Of a DNA stretch of 64,000 nt, positions 30,776 through 39,523 are shown in pieces. The first letter of the stretch is position 1. Every line of letters begins with the position of its first letter. The DNA comes from Massilia sp. NR 4-1. GTDB lineage: Bacteria; Pseudomonadota; Gammaproteobacteria; Burkholderiales; Burkholderiaceae_D. The position numbers were made by a program, and so were the translations under genes. The notes below the pieces were generated by a model. The model was not told the origin of the DNA. It was given only the letters and a program-made list of their open reading frames with translations, and made no database searches. The stretch is from NCBI RefSeq assembly GCF_001191005.1, contig NZ_CP012201.1, positions 5,332,001-5,396,000 on the forward strand, written 5' to 3'.

Positions 30776-32713
30776 TTAGCGCGCCAGCACTTGCACCGCG
30801 ATACCGGACGGCGTGGCCGGCGCGCGGTACACGCGCTGGGTGGCTTTCTGGAAGTCCTCAGGCTTCGCTTTTGGAATGTCCATGAACTTCTGCGGATTCA
30901 GGTCGATCAGCGGGAACCAGGAGCTTTGCACCTGCACCATGATGCGGTGGCCGCGGCGGAAGGTATGGTTCACGTCGCCCAGCTGGAAGTTGAGCGCTTC
31001 CACTTTGCCGAGCGTGAACGCTTCCGGCTTCTCGAAGCTATGGCGGAATTTGCCGCGTAGCGGGTTGCCGCGCACCAGCTGCTGGTAGCCCGCCATCTTC
31101 ACCGCATTGGCGCCGTCTTCCTTGGCCGGCGCCGGATACTCCTGCGGATAGACGTCGATCAGCTTGACCACCCAGTCGGCATCGCTGCCGCTGGTGGAGA
31201 CGAAGAGCTTGGGCGAGACCGGGCCGGCCAGCGTCACGTCCTCCTCCAGCACCTCGCTCTGGTAGACCAGCACGTCGGGACGGCTGGATGCAAAGCGCTG
31301 GTCGGACACCATGTATTCGCGCGGCACGCCGGTGGCAGCATAGCCGATATACGGCACCGGCTTTTTCGGATCGCTGACGTATTCATCGTACTCGCCGCCG
31401 CCCGCCGCCGGCTGCTGCCAGTGCAGGGTGCCGTTGGCGCCGAAGTAGAGCGTGCGCGCCTTGGCCTGCTGCGGCGGCCAGGCGCTGTACTGGCGCCAGA
31501 CATTGCTACCGGTCTCGAAGGCGTTCACATTGGCCGTGGCCTGTTCCGGCTTCACGCCTTTCAGATGCTGTTCGAAGAAGGGGAACTGGATCTTCTGGCG
31601 GAAGTATTCGGAAGTCTTGCCGTCGAATTTCACCGGGCCCAGGTTGCGCCCCTCGCCGCCGGCCCAGCCGCCATGCGACCACGGGCCGATCACCAGGCCG
31701 TTGAAGATGCCGGGATTGTTGCGGCCGATGGCCTGGTAGGTGGTGAACGGGCCTTGCAGGTCTTCCGCGTCGAACCAGCCGCCCACGGTCAGCACGGCGG
31801 CGCGCACGTTCTTCAGGTGCGGCGCGATATCGCGCGACTTCCAGAACTCGTCGTAGCTGCTGTGCTCAATGCTCGGCTCCAGATAGGTGCGCTGCTTGGG
31901 CTGGAGCTGGGCCAGGATGGCCGACAGGTTCTGATGCTTGAGGAAGTAGTCGTAGCCGTCGGCCATGCCGTAGTCGAAGCTTTCCCAGTTCTTCGGCTGG
32001 GCGGTGGGGTTCTGCTCGCTGGTGAAGGCGGAGTAGAAGTCGAAGTTCGCCGCCAGCATCAGCGCGCCGCCGTGGTAGGCGTCGTCGCCCATGAACAGAT
32101 TGGTCACCGGCGCCTGCGGCGAGGCGGCCTTGATGGCCGGGTGCGAATCGATGATGCTGGCCGAGGTGTAGAAGCCTGGATAGGAAATGCCGTAGATGCC
32201 GGCCTTGCCGTTATTGCCCGGCACATGCTTCAGCAGCCACTCGACGGTGTCGTGCATGTCCTGGCTCTCATTGCCTTCGCCCGGCGCGCGCCGGGCGTTG
32301 ACGTGCGGCGTCATCTCCTGCCATTGGCCTTCCGACATATAGCGGCCGCGCACGTCCTGGCGCACGAAGATATAGCCGGCCTGCTCGAATTCGCGCGAAG
32401 GGCCGAGCGACTTGGGATAGAACTCCACGCCGTACTGCAGCTTGCCCTGTTCGCGCACCCCGGCGCTGTAGGGCGTGCGTTCGATCAGGAAGGGATAGCT
32501 TTTCGAACTGTCTTTCGGCACATAGACCGTGGTGAACAGGCGCACGCCGTCGCGCATGGGGATGCGGAATTCGTGCTTGGTGTAGTGTTCGCGCGGGCCG
32601 CCTTTCGGTGCTTCGGGCGCATCGGCGGCGGCCAGCACGGCGGCGCGGTCAAAGCCATGGGCGGCGCCGCAGAGCGCCAGGGAAAGGGCCAGTACGGAAA
32701 GAGGTCGGATCAT
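30776..32713 (-). CDS. Secreted CocE/NonD-family (S15) hydrolase
   Basis: The protein has 645 residues with a signal peptide (MIRPLSVLALSLALCGAAHG). The N-terminal alpha/beta-hydrolase has RDGVRLFTTVYVP, RQDVRGRY and the nucleophile motif GISYPG. The C-terminal jelly-roll (beginning near VLEEDVTLAGPVSPKLFVSTSG) is the X-Pro dipeptidyl-peptidase-like domain. The layout and length match alpha-amino-acid ester hydrolases/glutaryl-7-ACA acylases; the natural substrate is unknown. The ATG at 32713 is preferred over an in-frame GTG three codons earlier. Confidence 0.9.
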   Translation of the reverse strand: MIRPLSVLALSLALCGAAHGFDRAAVLAAADAPEAPKGGPREHYTKHEFRIPMRDGVRLFTTVYVPKDSSKSYPFLIERTPYSAGVREQGKLQYGVEFYPKSLGPSREFEQAGYIFVRQDVRGRYMSEGQWQEMTPHVNARRAPGEGNESQDMHDTVEWLLKHVPGNNGKAGIYGISYPGFYTSASIIDSHPAIKAASPQAPVTNLFMGDDAYHGGALMLAANFDFYSAFTSEQNPTAQPKNWESFDYGMADGYDYFLKHQNLSAILAQLQPKQRTYLEPSIEHSSYDEFWKSRDIAPHLKNVRAAVLTVGGWFDAEDLQGPFTTYQAIGRNNPGIFNGLVIGPWSHGGWAGGEGRNLGPVKFDGKTSEYFRQKIQFPFFEQHLKGVKPEQATANVNAFETGSNVWRQYSAWPPQQAKARTLYFGANGTLHWQQPAAGGGEYDEYVSDPKKPVPYIGYAATGVPREYMVSDQRFASSRPDVLVYQSEVLEEDVTLAGPVSPKLFVSTSGSDADWVVKLIDVYPQEYPAPAKEDGANAVKMAGYQQLVRGNPLRGKFRHSFEKPEAFTLGKVEALNFQLGDVNHTFRRGHRIMVQVQSSWFPLIDLNPQKFMDIPKAKPEDFQKATQRVYRAPATPSGIAVQVLAR

Positions 32714-32797
32714 GATCGGCACTATGGGGTGGAAAGCCCCACAGTGTAAACCGTATTACGGAAAAGGCAATCTTGCCCCTGCCGGCGTATCGCCGCC

Positions 32798-33982
32798 TTA
32801 ATCCGGATCGCTGCCGCGCCCGCCGCGCAGGCGGATGCCTTCGGCGCGCAGGCGTTCCAGCTTGCCGGCATACAGCTCATGGTCGCGCCGTGTGGTGCTG
32901 TTTTCCAGCGCCAGTTTCAGGTGCTTGTCGGCCAGGCGCAGATCGCCCAGCTTGTAGGCCGCCAGGGCCAGCCAGAAGTGGAATTCGTGGTAGCCGGGCT
33001 GGCGCTCGACTTCGCGCGCGAACAGGGCGCGCGCCTTGAAGTACTGGCCTTCCTCCATGGCTTTCAGGCCCAGGTTGAAGTAGTGGAAGGGCGGATTCGG
33101 CTCCATGCGCGCCAGCTGCTCGCGCACCGTCTTGGCTTCGGCATCGCGGCCCATGCTGTCCAGGATGCGCGCCAGATTGTACAGCGGCACGGTGCTGGAG
33201 GGCGTCAGCTGGGCCATATAGCGCATGGTGCGCTCGGCCATCGCCAGGTCGCCATGCTGCTTGTAGATCACGCCCAGGGTGTTGTAGGCGCTGTAGAAGT
33301 CCGGGTCCTGCAGGATGGCGCCGCGCGCCCACCAGTAGGCGTTATCCAGCTTGCCCTCGACCAGCGATTCGGCGGCGCGGTTGTTCATGAACATGGCGAG
33401 CACGGTTTTCTCGTCGATCGGGCGCGCATCCAGGCTGCGGATGTCGGCCGGCGGCAGGAAGTCGATCACCAGGTAGGCACTGGCGTCATAACCGGTCTGG
33501 AACATCTTGTTGCGGCCCAGGACGATGTTCACATGGCCGCTGGAGATATACAGGCTGCCGGAGCGGCTCCAGCTTTCGTCCACATACACGCTCTGGAACT
33601 GCACCTGCAGGCCCATTTCGCGCGCCAGCGCCGCCGTCATGATGACCAGGGAAATGCAGTTGCCCGAGCGCGCCTCGAAAGTCTGGGCGGCGGTGCGGGT
33701 GGTGGCGGAATCGTATTCGATCTTGAGCTGATCGCGCCGGTAGAGGGCGTCGAACAGGGCGCGGTGGGGCGGCTTGTCGCGCTGGCTGCGCAGGGCTTCG
33801 TCCACGTAGCGCTTCATGGCCGGCGTCGCCGCCAGGATCTGGTCGGCGCCCACGTCTGCGCTGGCGGCGGCGAAGCTTGAGTCGCTGAAAAGCTGGGCGG
33901 CCGGCGGCGCGGCCGGGTGGATGGCGGTGCTGGAACAGGCGCTCAGCAGCAGCGCGCAAACAAGGACAATCAGACGTTTCAT
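32798..33982 (-). CDS. Lipoprotein with transglutaminase-like domain and TPR repeats
   Basis: The protein has 394 residues. The signal peptide ends in the lipobox LLSAC, predicting an outer- or inner-membrane lipoprotein. About 75-190 form a transglutaminase-like region with Cys in RSGNCISLVIMTAALARE and His in SSGHVNIVLG. From about 225 on, TPR units follow (YNTLGVIYKQHGDLAMAERTM, YNLARILDSMGRDAEAKTV, FHYFNLGLKAMEEGQYFKARALF). AGGGAGG precedes two ATGs; the second at 33982 has better spacing. The large frame that continues upstream is not coding. It may be a peptidase-like or scaffolding protein of the envelope. Confidence 0.85.
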   Translation of the reverse strand: MKRLIVLVCALLLSACSSTAIHPAAPPAAQLFSDSSFAAASADVGADQILAATPAMKRYVDEALRSQRDKPPHRALFDALYRRDQLKIEYDSATTRTAAQTFEARSGNCISLVIMTAALAREMGLQVQFQSVYVDESWSRSGSLYISSGHVNIVLGRNKMFQTGYDASAYLVIDFLPPADIRSLDARPIDEKTVLAMFMNNRAAESLVEGKLDNAYWWARGAILQDPDFYSAYNTLGVIYKQHGDLAMAERTMRYMAQLTPSSTVPLYNLARILDSMGRDAEAKTVREQLARMEPNPPFHYFNLGLKAMEEGQYFKARALFAREVERQPGYHEFHFWLALAAYKLGDLRLADKHLKLALENSTTRRDHELYAGKLERLRAEGIRLRGGRGSDPD

Positions 33983-34041
33983 CATGCACCTCCCTGGGGA
34001 AAGTATCCTCGCCTGGGAAGGTGCTGTCAAACAGGAAATGC

Positions 34042-35244
34042 TTATTGCGCCGGCAGCGCTACCACGTCCTCCGGCTGGCCTTGCGCATCGAAGCGGCGCG
34101 CCACGGAGACCGTCTGCACGCCCAGCGTGGCGAGGGCGTCGCGCACGTCCTCGACCTCGGCTTCCAGGTCGCAGCCCAGGTCCAGCGGCCGCGCGCTGGC
34201 GGCGAGCAGGGGGCCGCCCGGCGCCGCATACAGGTGCACGCGCAGCTGCATGCTGCCGCCGCTGTCGGCCGGGCCGACGATGGCCGCGGCCTGGGCGGCG
34301 GGCTGGCCGTGCAGGGCTGCTCCCAGCTCGGCCATCATGGCCAGCATGGCGTGTTCGGACTGGCCCTGCTGCACGGCGCCGAAGAACAGGTCCTGGTACA
34401 GGAAGTTCAGCTCCAGCGCGCGGCCGCCGGCCAGGCAGCGCCGCACCAGCGGGGCGTACTGCTGGGTCCAGGCACGGTAGCGTTCCATGCGGCTGGCGAA
34501 GTAGGCGTCGGCCTGTTCCGCGTCGGCGGGGATGGCGTAGAAGGGATCGTCGGCCCGCTTCAACGCGAAGCCGAGCAGGAAGCGCAGTTCGACCGCCTCG
34601 TCGCCGGCGCCGAAAGCGGGGCCGCTCCAGCCGGCGATGCTGCGCTGCAGCGCGGGTGCCTCGCTCATTTTCTTTTCCGTCAGCGAGGCCGCCGCTTCGC
34701 GCACCATGGCGTTGAGCTGGCCGTAGCTGATGCGTTCCGCCTCGCCCAGATCGTAGGCATGGCGCACCAGCACCAGTTTCGCCTGCGGGCTTTCCAGGCC
34801 GCCTTCGCGCAGGCTGTGCAGCAGCGCGTCGTAGGCGGCGTCGTCCTGGAAGCATTCCTCCAGTTTCAGGCCGCCCTGGCTGCGCGCGAACACGGGGATG
34901 GCAAAGGCGTCGATTTCCAGCGCCGGCGCACCTTCGCGGCGCAGCTGCACGGTGCCGGCGGCTTCCTCGATGGCGCTGCGCAGCAGCTGGTAGGCGCCCA
35001 CGTCTTCATCGCGCGCCTGTTCGATGGCGCCGTACAGGATCTCGTCTTTCTGCTGGTTCAGGTAGCGGCGCAGCAGGCGTTCGAAGTCCTGCTCCTTGCC
35101 GCGCAGCTCGGCGCCCAGGGTGTCGCCATCCTCCTGCTCGGCCAATTCCAGCGCCAGGGCGCACAGTGCCTGGCTCAGGACTTCTTCTTTTTCTTCGGGC
35201 GGCGTGCTGGATTTACGCGGGGTAGGGCGCTTATTCTTGGGCAT
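34042..35244 (-). CDS. DUF2863 family protein
   Basis: The protein has about 400 residues. It has no signal or membrane segment and is acidic. It matches the DUF2863 family found mainly in Burkholderiales, with a charged N-terminal helix (CALALELAEQEDGDTLGAEL) and a C-terminal part containing VSVARRFD. The function is unknown. The start is uncertain: ATGs at 35244 and 35274 and a TTG at 35289 are possible, none with a clear ribosome site. Confidence 0.75.
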   Translation of the reverse strand: MPKNKRPTPRKSSTPPEEKEEVLSQALCALALELAEQEDGDTLGAELRGKEQDFERLLRRYLNQQKDEILYGAIEQARDEDVGAYQLLRSAIEEAAGTVQLRREGAPALEIDAFAIPVFARSQGGLKLEECFQDDAAYDALLHSLREGGLESPQAKLVLVRHAYDLGEAERISYGQLNAMVREAAASLTEKKMSEAPALQRSIAGWSGPAFGAGDEAVELRFLLGFALKRADDPFYAIPADAEQADAYFASRMERYRAWTQQYAPLVRRCLAGGRALELNFLYQDLFFGAVQQGQSEHAMLAMMAELGAALHGQPAAQAAAIVGPADSGGSMQLRVHLYAAPGGPLLAASARPLDLGCDLEAEVEDVRDALATLGVQTVSVARRFDAQGQPEDVVALPAQ

Positions 35245-35371
35245 GGATTTGTAAATGCCCGCGCGAGCGGACATGGAGTTTGTTTTCAAATGGGCAGGGC
35301 AAGGCGCAGCGCCGCGGATAGTGCGACTGCACGGAGCGGCAACGCCGCCATGCCCATTTTAAAACGAACTC

Positions 35372-36238
35372 TTAATGGTCGAAGTGGAAAGATTCGTGCA
35401 GCTCGTCGAGCAGGTCGGCGGTTTCGTCGGGGCTCAGGCCCAGATGGCGGCATGCCTGTTCGCCGCCCTTGTCCCATTCCAGCGAGGCGCGGTTGCCATG
35501 GTAACGCTGAATGCCCTGTTCGGCCAGTACCGAGGCCGAGACCAGGGAGCGGATGGCGTCGTCGGTGCTATCGTCTTCCAGCACCTCGTAATCGTGGTGG
35601 TGCAGGATGGCCCAGGACACATCGGGCGACAGGCCCCAGTTGCGCGCCAGCAGGCAGCCGATGGCGGCGTGGTTGGTGGTGTGGTACTCGTCCTCGATGG
35701 CGGTGATCTTGCGCGTGGCCGACTTGCAGGCCAGGTCGAAGGTCTGGCGGTATTCGGGGAAGCGCGCCATCAGCAGCGGCACGCCGATATCGCAGAACAG
35801 GCCGAAGGTGTGGGCGATGTCGGGCGGGGCCACGCGCAGCTTGCGGGCCAGGAACACCAGGGCCTGGGCGCGCCGTGCCGACACTTCCCAGAACTGGTTC
35901 AATTCGGCCTGCTGGCCTTCGATGGCCTGGCGCGCCAGCAGCCCGGTGAGCAGGGCGGCGCACTGGTTGAGACCGAGGAAATTGATGGCCTGCTCCACCG
36001 ACTTGGCCTTGCGCGCGGCGCCGAAGAAGGGCGAATTGGCCAGCTTCAGCAGGGCGCCGGACATGCCGACGTCGTTGCCGATGATGCGCGCGATGCGGCG
36101 CGGCGAAGGATCGTCGGTGGCCAGTTCGCGTTGCAGATCGACCAGCAGGCTGGGCCGCGGCGGAATGCGGATCGAACGCAGCAAAGCGTCTTCGACCGAT
36201 GTTTCTTGTACCGGGGCGGGGGCTGCAACTGTCGTCAT
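35372..36238 (-). CDS. HDOD domain protein
   Basis: The protein has 288 residues, with the HDOD domain over about 25-220 (IPPRPSLLVDLQRELATDDPSPRRIARIIGNDVGMSGALLKLANSPFF is the opening stretch; HTTNHAAIGCLLARNWGL and ILHHHDYEVL follow). HDOD proteins act in regulation of cyclic-di-GMP, chemotaxis or sigma pathways, but lack the catalytic HD pair. There is no attached output domain here. The ATG at 36238 is used; a TTG further upstream is less likely. Confidence 0.85.
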   Translation of the reverse strand: MTTVAAPAPVQETSVEDALLRSIRIPPRPSLLVDLQRELATDDPSPRRIARIIGNDVGMSGALLKLANSPFFGAARKAKSVEQAINFLGLNQCAALLTGLLARQAIEGQQAELNQFWEVSARRAQALVFLARKLRVAPPDIAHTFGLFCDIGVPLLMARFPEYRQTFDLACKSATRKITAIEDEYHTTNHAAIGCLLARNWGLSPDVSWAILHHHDYEVLEDDSTDDAIRSLVSASVLAEQGIQRYHGNRASLEWDKGGEQACRHLGLSPDETADLLDELHESFHFDH

Positions 36239-36501
36239 ATCGATATGGGGGTGGACTGGCGTACCTGAACTATAGCCTACCTGCAACTATATTGCCCGGG
36301 CGGCCAAGCTCCGATTATCGCCGGTTTTGGGGCGGGCACGGCAGCCGGACGGGGGAATATTTCCTCTAAATCAGGGAATTGTTGTCCAAGTGCGGCGATT
36401 TCATGGCGAAAAGACAGCAGGAATGGGCAAGCTTGAATGGATGGCACGACAGTTTGGACAGCGGCAAGCCGGCTGGCGCCAGGCGGGCTAGAATAGCCGG
36501 C

Positions 36502-37074
36502 ATGACAACTTTGATCGCCGGCATCGATTTTTCCGCTCCCTCGCACGACGTGGCGCGGCGCCTGATCGGCGTCACCGTGCTGGTGGACGGCGTCGGCGGG
36601 CGCATCGTGGAAACCGAGGCCTACGACCGCGTCGACCCGGCCTCGCACAGCTTTTCCGGGCCGACGCCGCGCAACCAGGCCATGTTCGGCGCGCCGGGCC
36701 ATGCCTATGTCTATCTGTCCTACGGCATGCACTGGTGCCTGAACTTCGTCTGCCGCGAGGAGGGCCACGGGGCCGGGGTGCTGATCCGCGCGCTGGAACC
36801 GGTGCTCGGGCTGGAGGCGATGCGCGCGCGGCGCGGCCAGCACGACGCGCGCCTGCTGTGCTCCGGGCCGGGGCGGGTGTGCCAGGCGCTGGGCGTGACG
36901 CGCGCCCATAACGCGCTGGCGCTGAACGCCCTACCGTTTGAACTGCTGCCGCGCAGCGGCCGGGTGCGCATCGCCGTCGGCCCGCGCATCGGCATTTCCA
37001 AAGCGGTGGACCTGCCCTGGCGCTTCGGGCTGGCCGGCTCGCGCTTTCTGAGCAAGCCCTTCCCCGGCGCCTGA
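36502..37074 (+). CDS. 3-methyladenine DNA glycosylase (AAG/MPG family)
   Basis: The protein has 190 residues, normal length for the family. It excises alkylated purines. Motifs RRLIGVTVLVDGVGGRIVETEAYDR (with the catalytic Glu in ETEAY), FGAPGHAYVYLSYGMHWCLN and SGPGRVCQALGVT are present. The start at 36502 is the ATG before MTTLIAGIDF. Its last 144 bases overlap, antisense, the 3' end of the chemoreceptor gene. It is a second alkylation-repair enzyme in the window besides ada. Confidence 0.93.
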   Translation: MTTLIAGIDFSAPSHDVARRLIGVTVLVDGVGGRIVETEAYDRVDPASHSFSGPTPRNQAMFGAPGHAYVYLSYGMHWCLNFVCREEGHGAGVLIRALEPVLGLEAMRARRGQHDARLLCSGPGRVCQALGVTRAHNALALNALPFELLPRSGRVRIAVGPRIGISKAVDLPWRFGLAGSRFLSKPFPGA

Positions 37075-38838
37075 GCCGGACGGCGCGCGCGGCCGGGGCG
37101 CACGCATGCGGCTGGCGGTGCTGCGCCGCTCGGGCATGGCGTATTCCTCCTCGTCCGCTACTGGCGCGGCCGGTTTCCGCGCGGCCGCCGCCGTTCCCGC
37201 CCATGCTGCGGCCGTACCGTCTGCCGCTTTCCGGCCGCGCCAGGCGGCGGCTGCGCTGTCCGCCGCCGCATCGCCAACGGCTGCTGGCGCCGCCTGGCCC
37301 AGCTCGAACACGGCCACCGCCTCGCTCAGGCTGACGGCCTGCTGCTGCAGGCTTTCGGCCGCCGCCGCCGCCTCTTCGACCAGGGCGGCGTTCTGCTGCG
37401 TCACGTCGTCCATCTGGCCCACGGCCTGGTTCACTTCGCTGATGCCCTGCGCCTGCTCGCTGCTGGCGGTGCTGATGCGGGCGATGATCTCGTTCACCTC
37501 GCGCACCGAGCCGACGATGGCGTCCATGCTGCCGCCGGCGCGGCCGACGCAGGCATTGCCGCGGTCGATGGTGGCCACCGATTCCGCGATCAGGGTCTTG
37601 ATCTCGCGCGCGGCATTGGCCGAACGCTGGGCCAGGGTGCGCACCTCGGCCGCCACCACGGCAAAACCGCGTCCCTGCTCGCCGGCGCGCGCCGCTTCCA
37701 CCGCCGCGTTCAGGGCCAGGATATTGGTCTGGAAGGAGATGCCGTCGATCACGCCGATGATCTCCACGATCTTGCGCGAGCTGCCGCGGATCGATTCCAT
37801 GGCCGCCACCGCCTGCGCCATGGCCGCGCCGCCGTCGCTGGCCAGGCTGCTGGCGCTGGCCGCCAGCGCGCTAGCCTGCTGCGCATGCTCGGCGTTCTGG
37901 CGCACGGCGCCGGTCAGGCAGGCCATGGCGCTGGCCGTCTGCTGCAGCGAGCTGGCCTGCATCTCGGTGCGCGCCGACAGGTCCTGGTTGCCGCTGGCGA
38001 TTTCGTGCGAGGCCGTGTCGATCGACTGTACCGCGCCCTGGATCAGGCGCAGCGTGTGGTTCAGGCGTGCCACGCTGTGGTCGAGCACGCGCCCGGTTTC
38101 GGCGATCTCGTCGCGCCCCTCGCTGGCCGGGCCGCGGCGCAGATCGCCGTCCGCCAGGCTGCGCACGGCGTTGCCGATGGCCTGGATCTCGCGCAGCAGC
38201 AGGCTGCGCACCCGCATCGACACCAGCAGCGAGAGCAGCACCGAGAGCGCCACCAGACCGCCCATGGCGGCGCCGAGGCGGCGGTATTCGGCGCGCGCGG
38301 CGGCGTAGGCTTGCTCGCTGAGCTGGCGCTCCAGCGCCGCCAGCTGCGCCAGATCCTCATTCAGCAGCGAGAACTGATGCTCGGCCTTGGCCATGGCGTT
38401 GGTGGCGATGGACTGGTCCATCTGTGCCAGCTCCATGGTTTCCTGCACGCCCTTGCGGTAGGCCGCCAGCGCCTGCGCGCAGGCGGCCACGATGCGCGCC
38501 TCGTCCGGCGAGGAGACCTGGGCCAGTTCGCCCAGCTGGCCTTCCAGCGCCGCGTGGCGCGCATGGATCTGGCGGCTCAACTCATCCAGGCGCTGCTGGG
38601 CGAAGCTGCCGTTGATCCAGGCCAGCAACTGGTAAATGCTGGCGTGGGCATGGCGCGCCTCGCCCATGGCGTCGGCCGCCGCCTGCAGGCGGGTGGCGCG
38701 CACCTGCACCAGGTTTTCCATCGAGGCATTCTGGTGCACCATGCCGAGCCAGGCGCAGCCTGCGGTGGCGATGAGCAGCAGCAGCACCAGTGCGGGCGCC
38801 AGCAGCAGTTTGGGACCGATACGCAGTTTGTTCAGCAT
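36931..38838 (-). CDS. Methyl-accepting chemotaxis protein
   Basis: The protein has 635 residues. The first transmembrane helix is at about 7-30, a four-helix-type periplasmic domain spans about 35-185, the second helix is near 190-212, then HAMP and a signalling domain with the hairpin tip EIIGVIDGISFQTNILALNAAVEAARAGEQGRGFAVVA. After about 520 comes a long Ala-rich tail that continues antisense into the glycosylase gene; the usual pentapeptide end is missing. GGAGG lies five bases before the ATG. It follows a Cache protein gene by 29 bases and probably shares its transcript. Confidence 0.92.
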   Translation of the reverse strand: MLNKLRIGPKLLLAPALVLLLLIATAGCAWLGMVHQNASMENLVQVRATRLQAAADAMGEARHAHASIYQLLAWINGSFAQQRLDELSRQIHARHAALEGQLGELAQVSSPDEARIVAACAQALAAYRKGVQETMELAQMDQSIATNAMAKAEHQFSLLNEDLAQLAALERQLSEQAYAAARAEYRRLGAAMGGLVALSVLLSLLVSMRVRSLLLREIQAIGNAVRSLADGDLRRGPASEGRDEIAETGRVLDHSVARLNHTLRLIQGAVQSIDTASHEIASGNQDLSARTEMQASSLQQTASAMACLTGAVRQNAEHAQQASALAASASSLASDGGAAMAQAVAAMESIRGSSRKIVEIIGVIDGISFQTNILALNAAVEAARAGEQGRGFAVVAAEVRTLAQRSANAAREIKTLIAESVATIDRGNACVGRAGGSMDAIVGSVREVNEIIARISTASSEQAQGISEVNQAVGQMDDVTQQNAALVEEAAAAAESLQQQAVSLSEAVAVFELGQAAPAAVGDAAADSAAAAWRGRKAADGTAAAWAGTAAAARKPAAPVADEEEYAMPERRSTASRMRAPRPRAPSGSGAGEGLAQKARAGQPEAPGQVHRFGNADARADGDAHPAAARQQFKR

Positions 38839-38867
38839 GGCGCCCTCCGGCAAGGATCAGATCCAGA

Positions 38868-39320
38868 TCACTTCTTGTAGATGCCCGCTTCCAGCACAAC
38901 GTCGCCGACGCGCAGGATATAGGTGGTCTTCGGCTCGATCTTGCCGCTGCTGGGGTTCTTGTACATATAGTCGACCCAGCCCTTGCCCTTCTTCGCGGCC
39001 AGCTCGATGATCTCGCGCCGGTATTTCTTGCCGCTGGCGTCGGGTACGTCGACCAGATCCTTGCCGACGATGGAGGGATTGATGGGGTGCGCCAGCACGA
39101 TGCCGGTATTGATGTCGCGCATGTCCACATACAGCGAACCTTGCACGAAGTCGGGATGGGCGGCGCTGATCTTCTTGATCATCTCCTCCTTGCCATGGGC
39201 CTTGAGGAAGGCCGCACCTTTTTCGGCCATGGCGATGGCTTCCTTTTCGCCCGGTTCGGTGGTGGCGGCGGCCGTGGCGAAGGCCAGGCCGAGCAGGGCG
39301 CCGGTCAGTAAGTGTTTCAT
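38868..39320 (-). CDS. Periplasmic single-Cache-domain protein
   Basis: The protein has 150 residues. A signal peptide (MKHLLTGALLGLAFATAAA) is followed by a single Cache_2-type ligand domain (FVQGSLYVDMRDINTGIVLAHPINPSIVGKDL, then DYMYKNPSSGKIEPKTTYILRV). It is a free periplasmic sensor domain rather than part of a receptor. Its position just upstream of a chemoreceptor gene on the same strand suggests it hands a ligand signal to that receptor, which is inference. Confidence 0.88.
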   Translation of the reverse strand: MKHLLTGALLGLAFATAAATTEPGEKEAIAMAEKGAAFLKAHGKEEMIKKISAAHPDFVQGSLYVDMRDINTGIVLAHPINPSIVGKDLVDVPDASGKKYRREIIELAAKKGKGWVDYMYKNPSSGKIEPKTTYILRVGDVVLEAGIYKK

Positions 39321-39523
39321 TGCATCTCCTTTGCGAACGAGGGTGGTGGAGGTATTTCCCAATTGCATAGGCCACTGTACGCGTTCGGGGCTGGATGCAA
39401 CTTGCGATGGCGCAAGCTTGCGATGAGGCACGCAATTTCTGTGCAGCCATTGATCTTTGGCAATTTGCGCTGCGGACGATTTCCTAGCATGGAGTACCGC
39501 CCACCCCATTCAGGAGACCCGCA

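Noticed and set aside
33983..34855. Upstream extension of the TPR lipoprotein frame
   Set aside because: It would overlap the DUF2863 gene on the same strand and bury the lipoprotein signal peptide, which has its own ribosome site.
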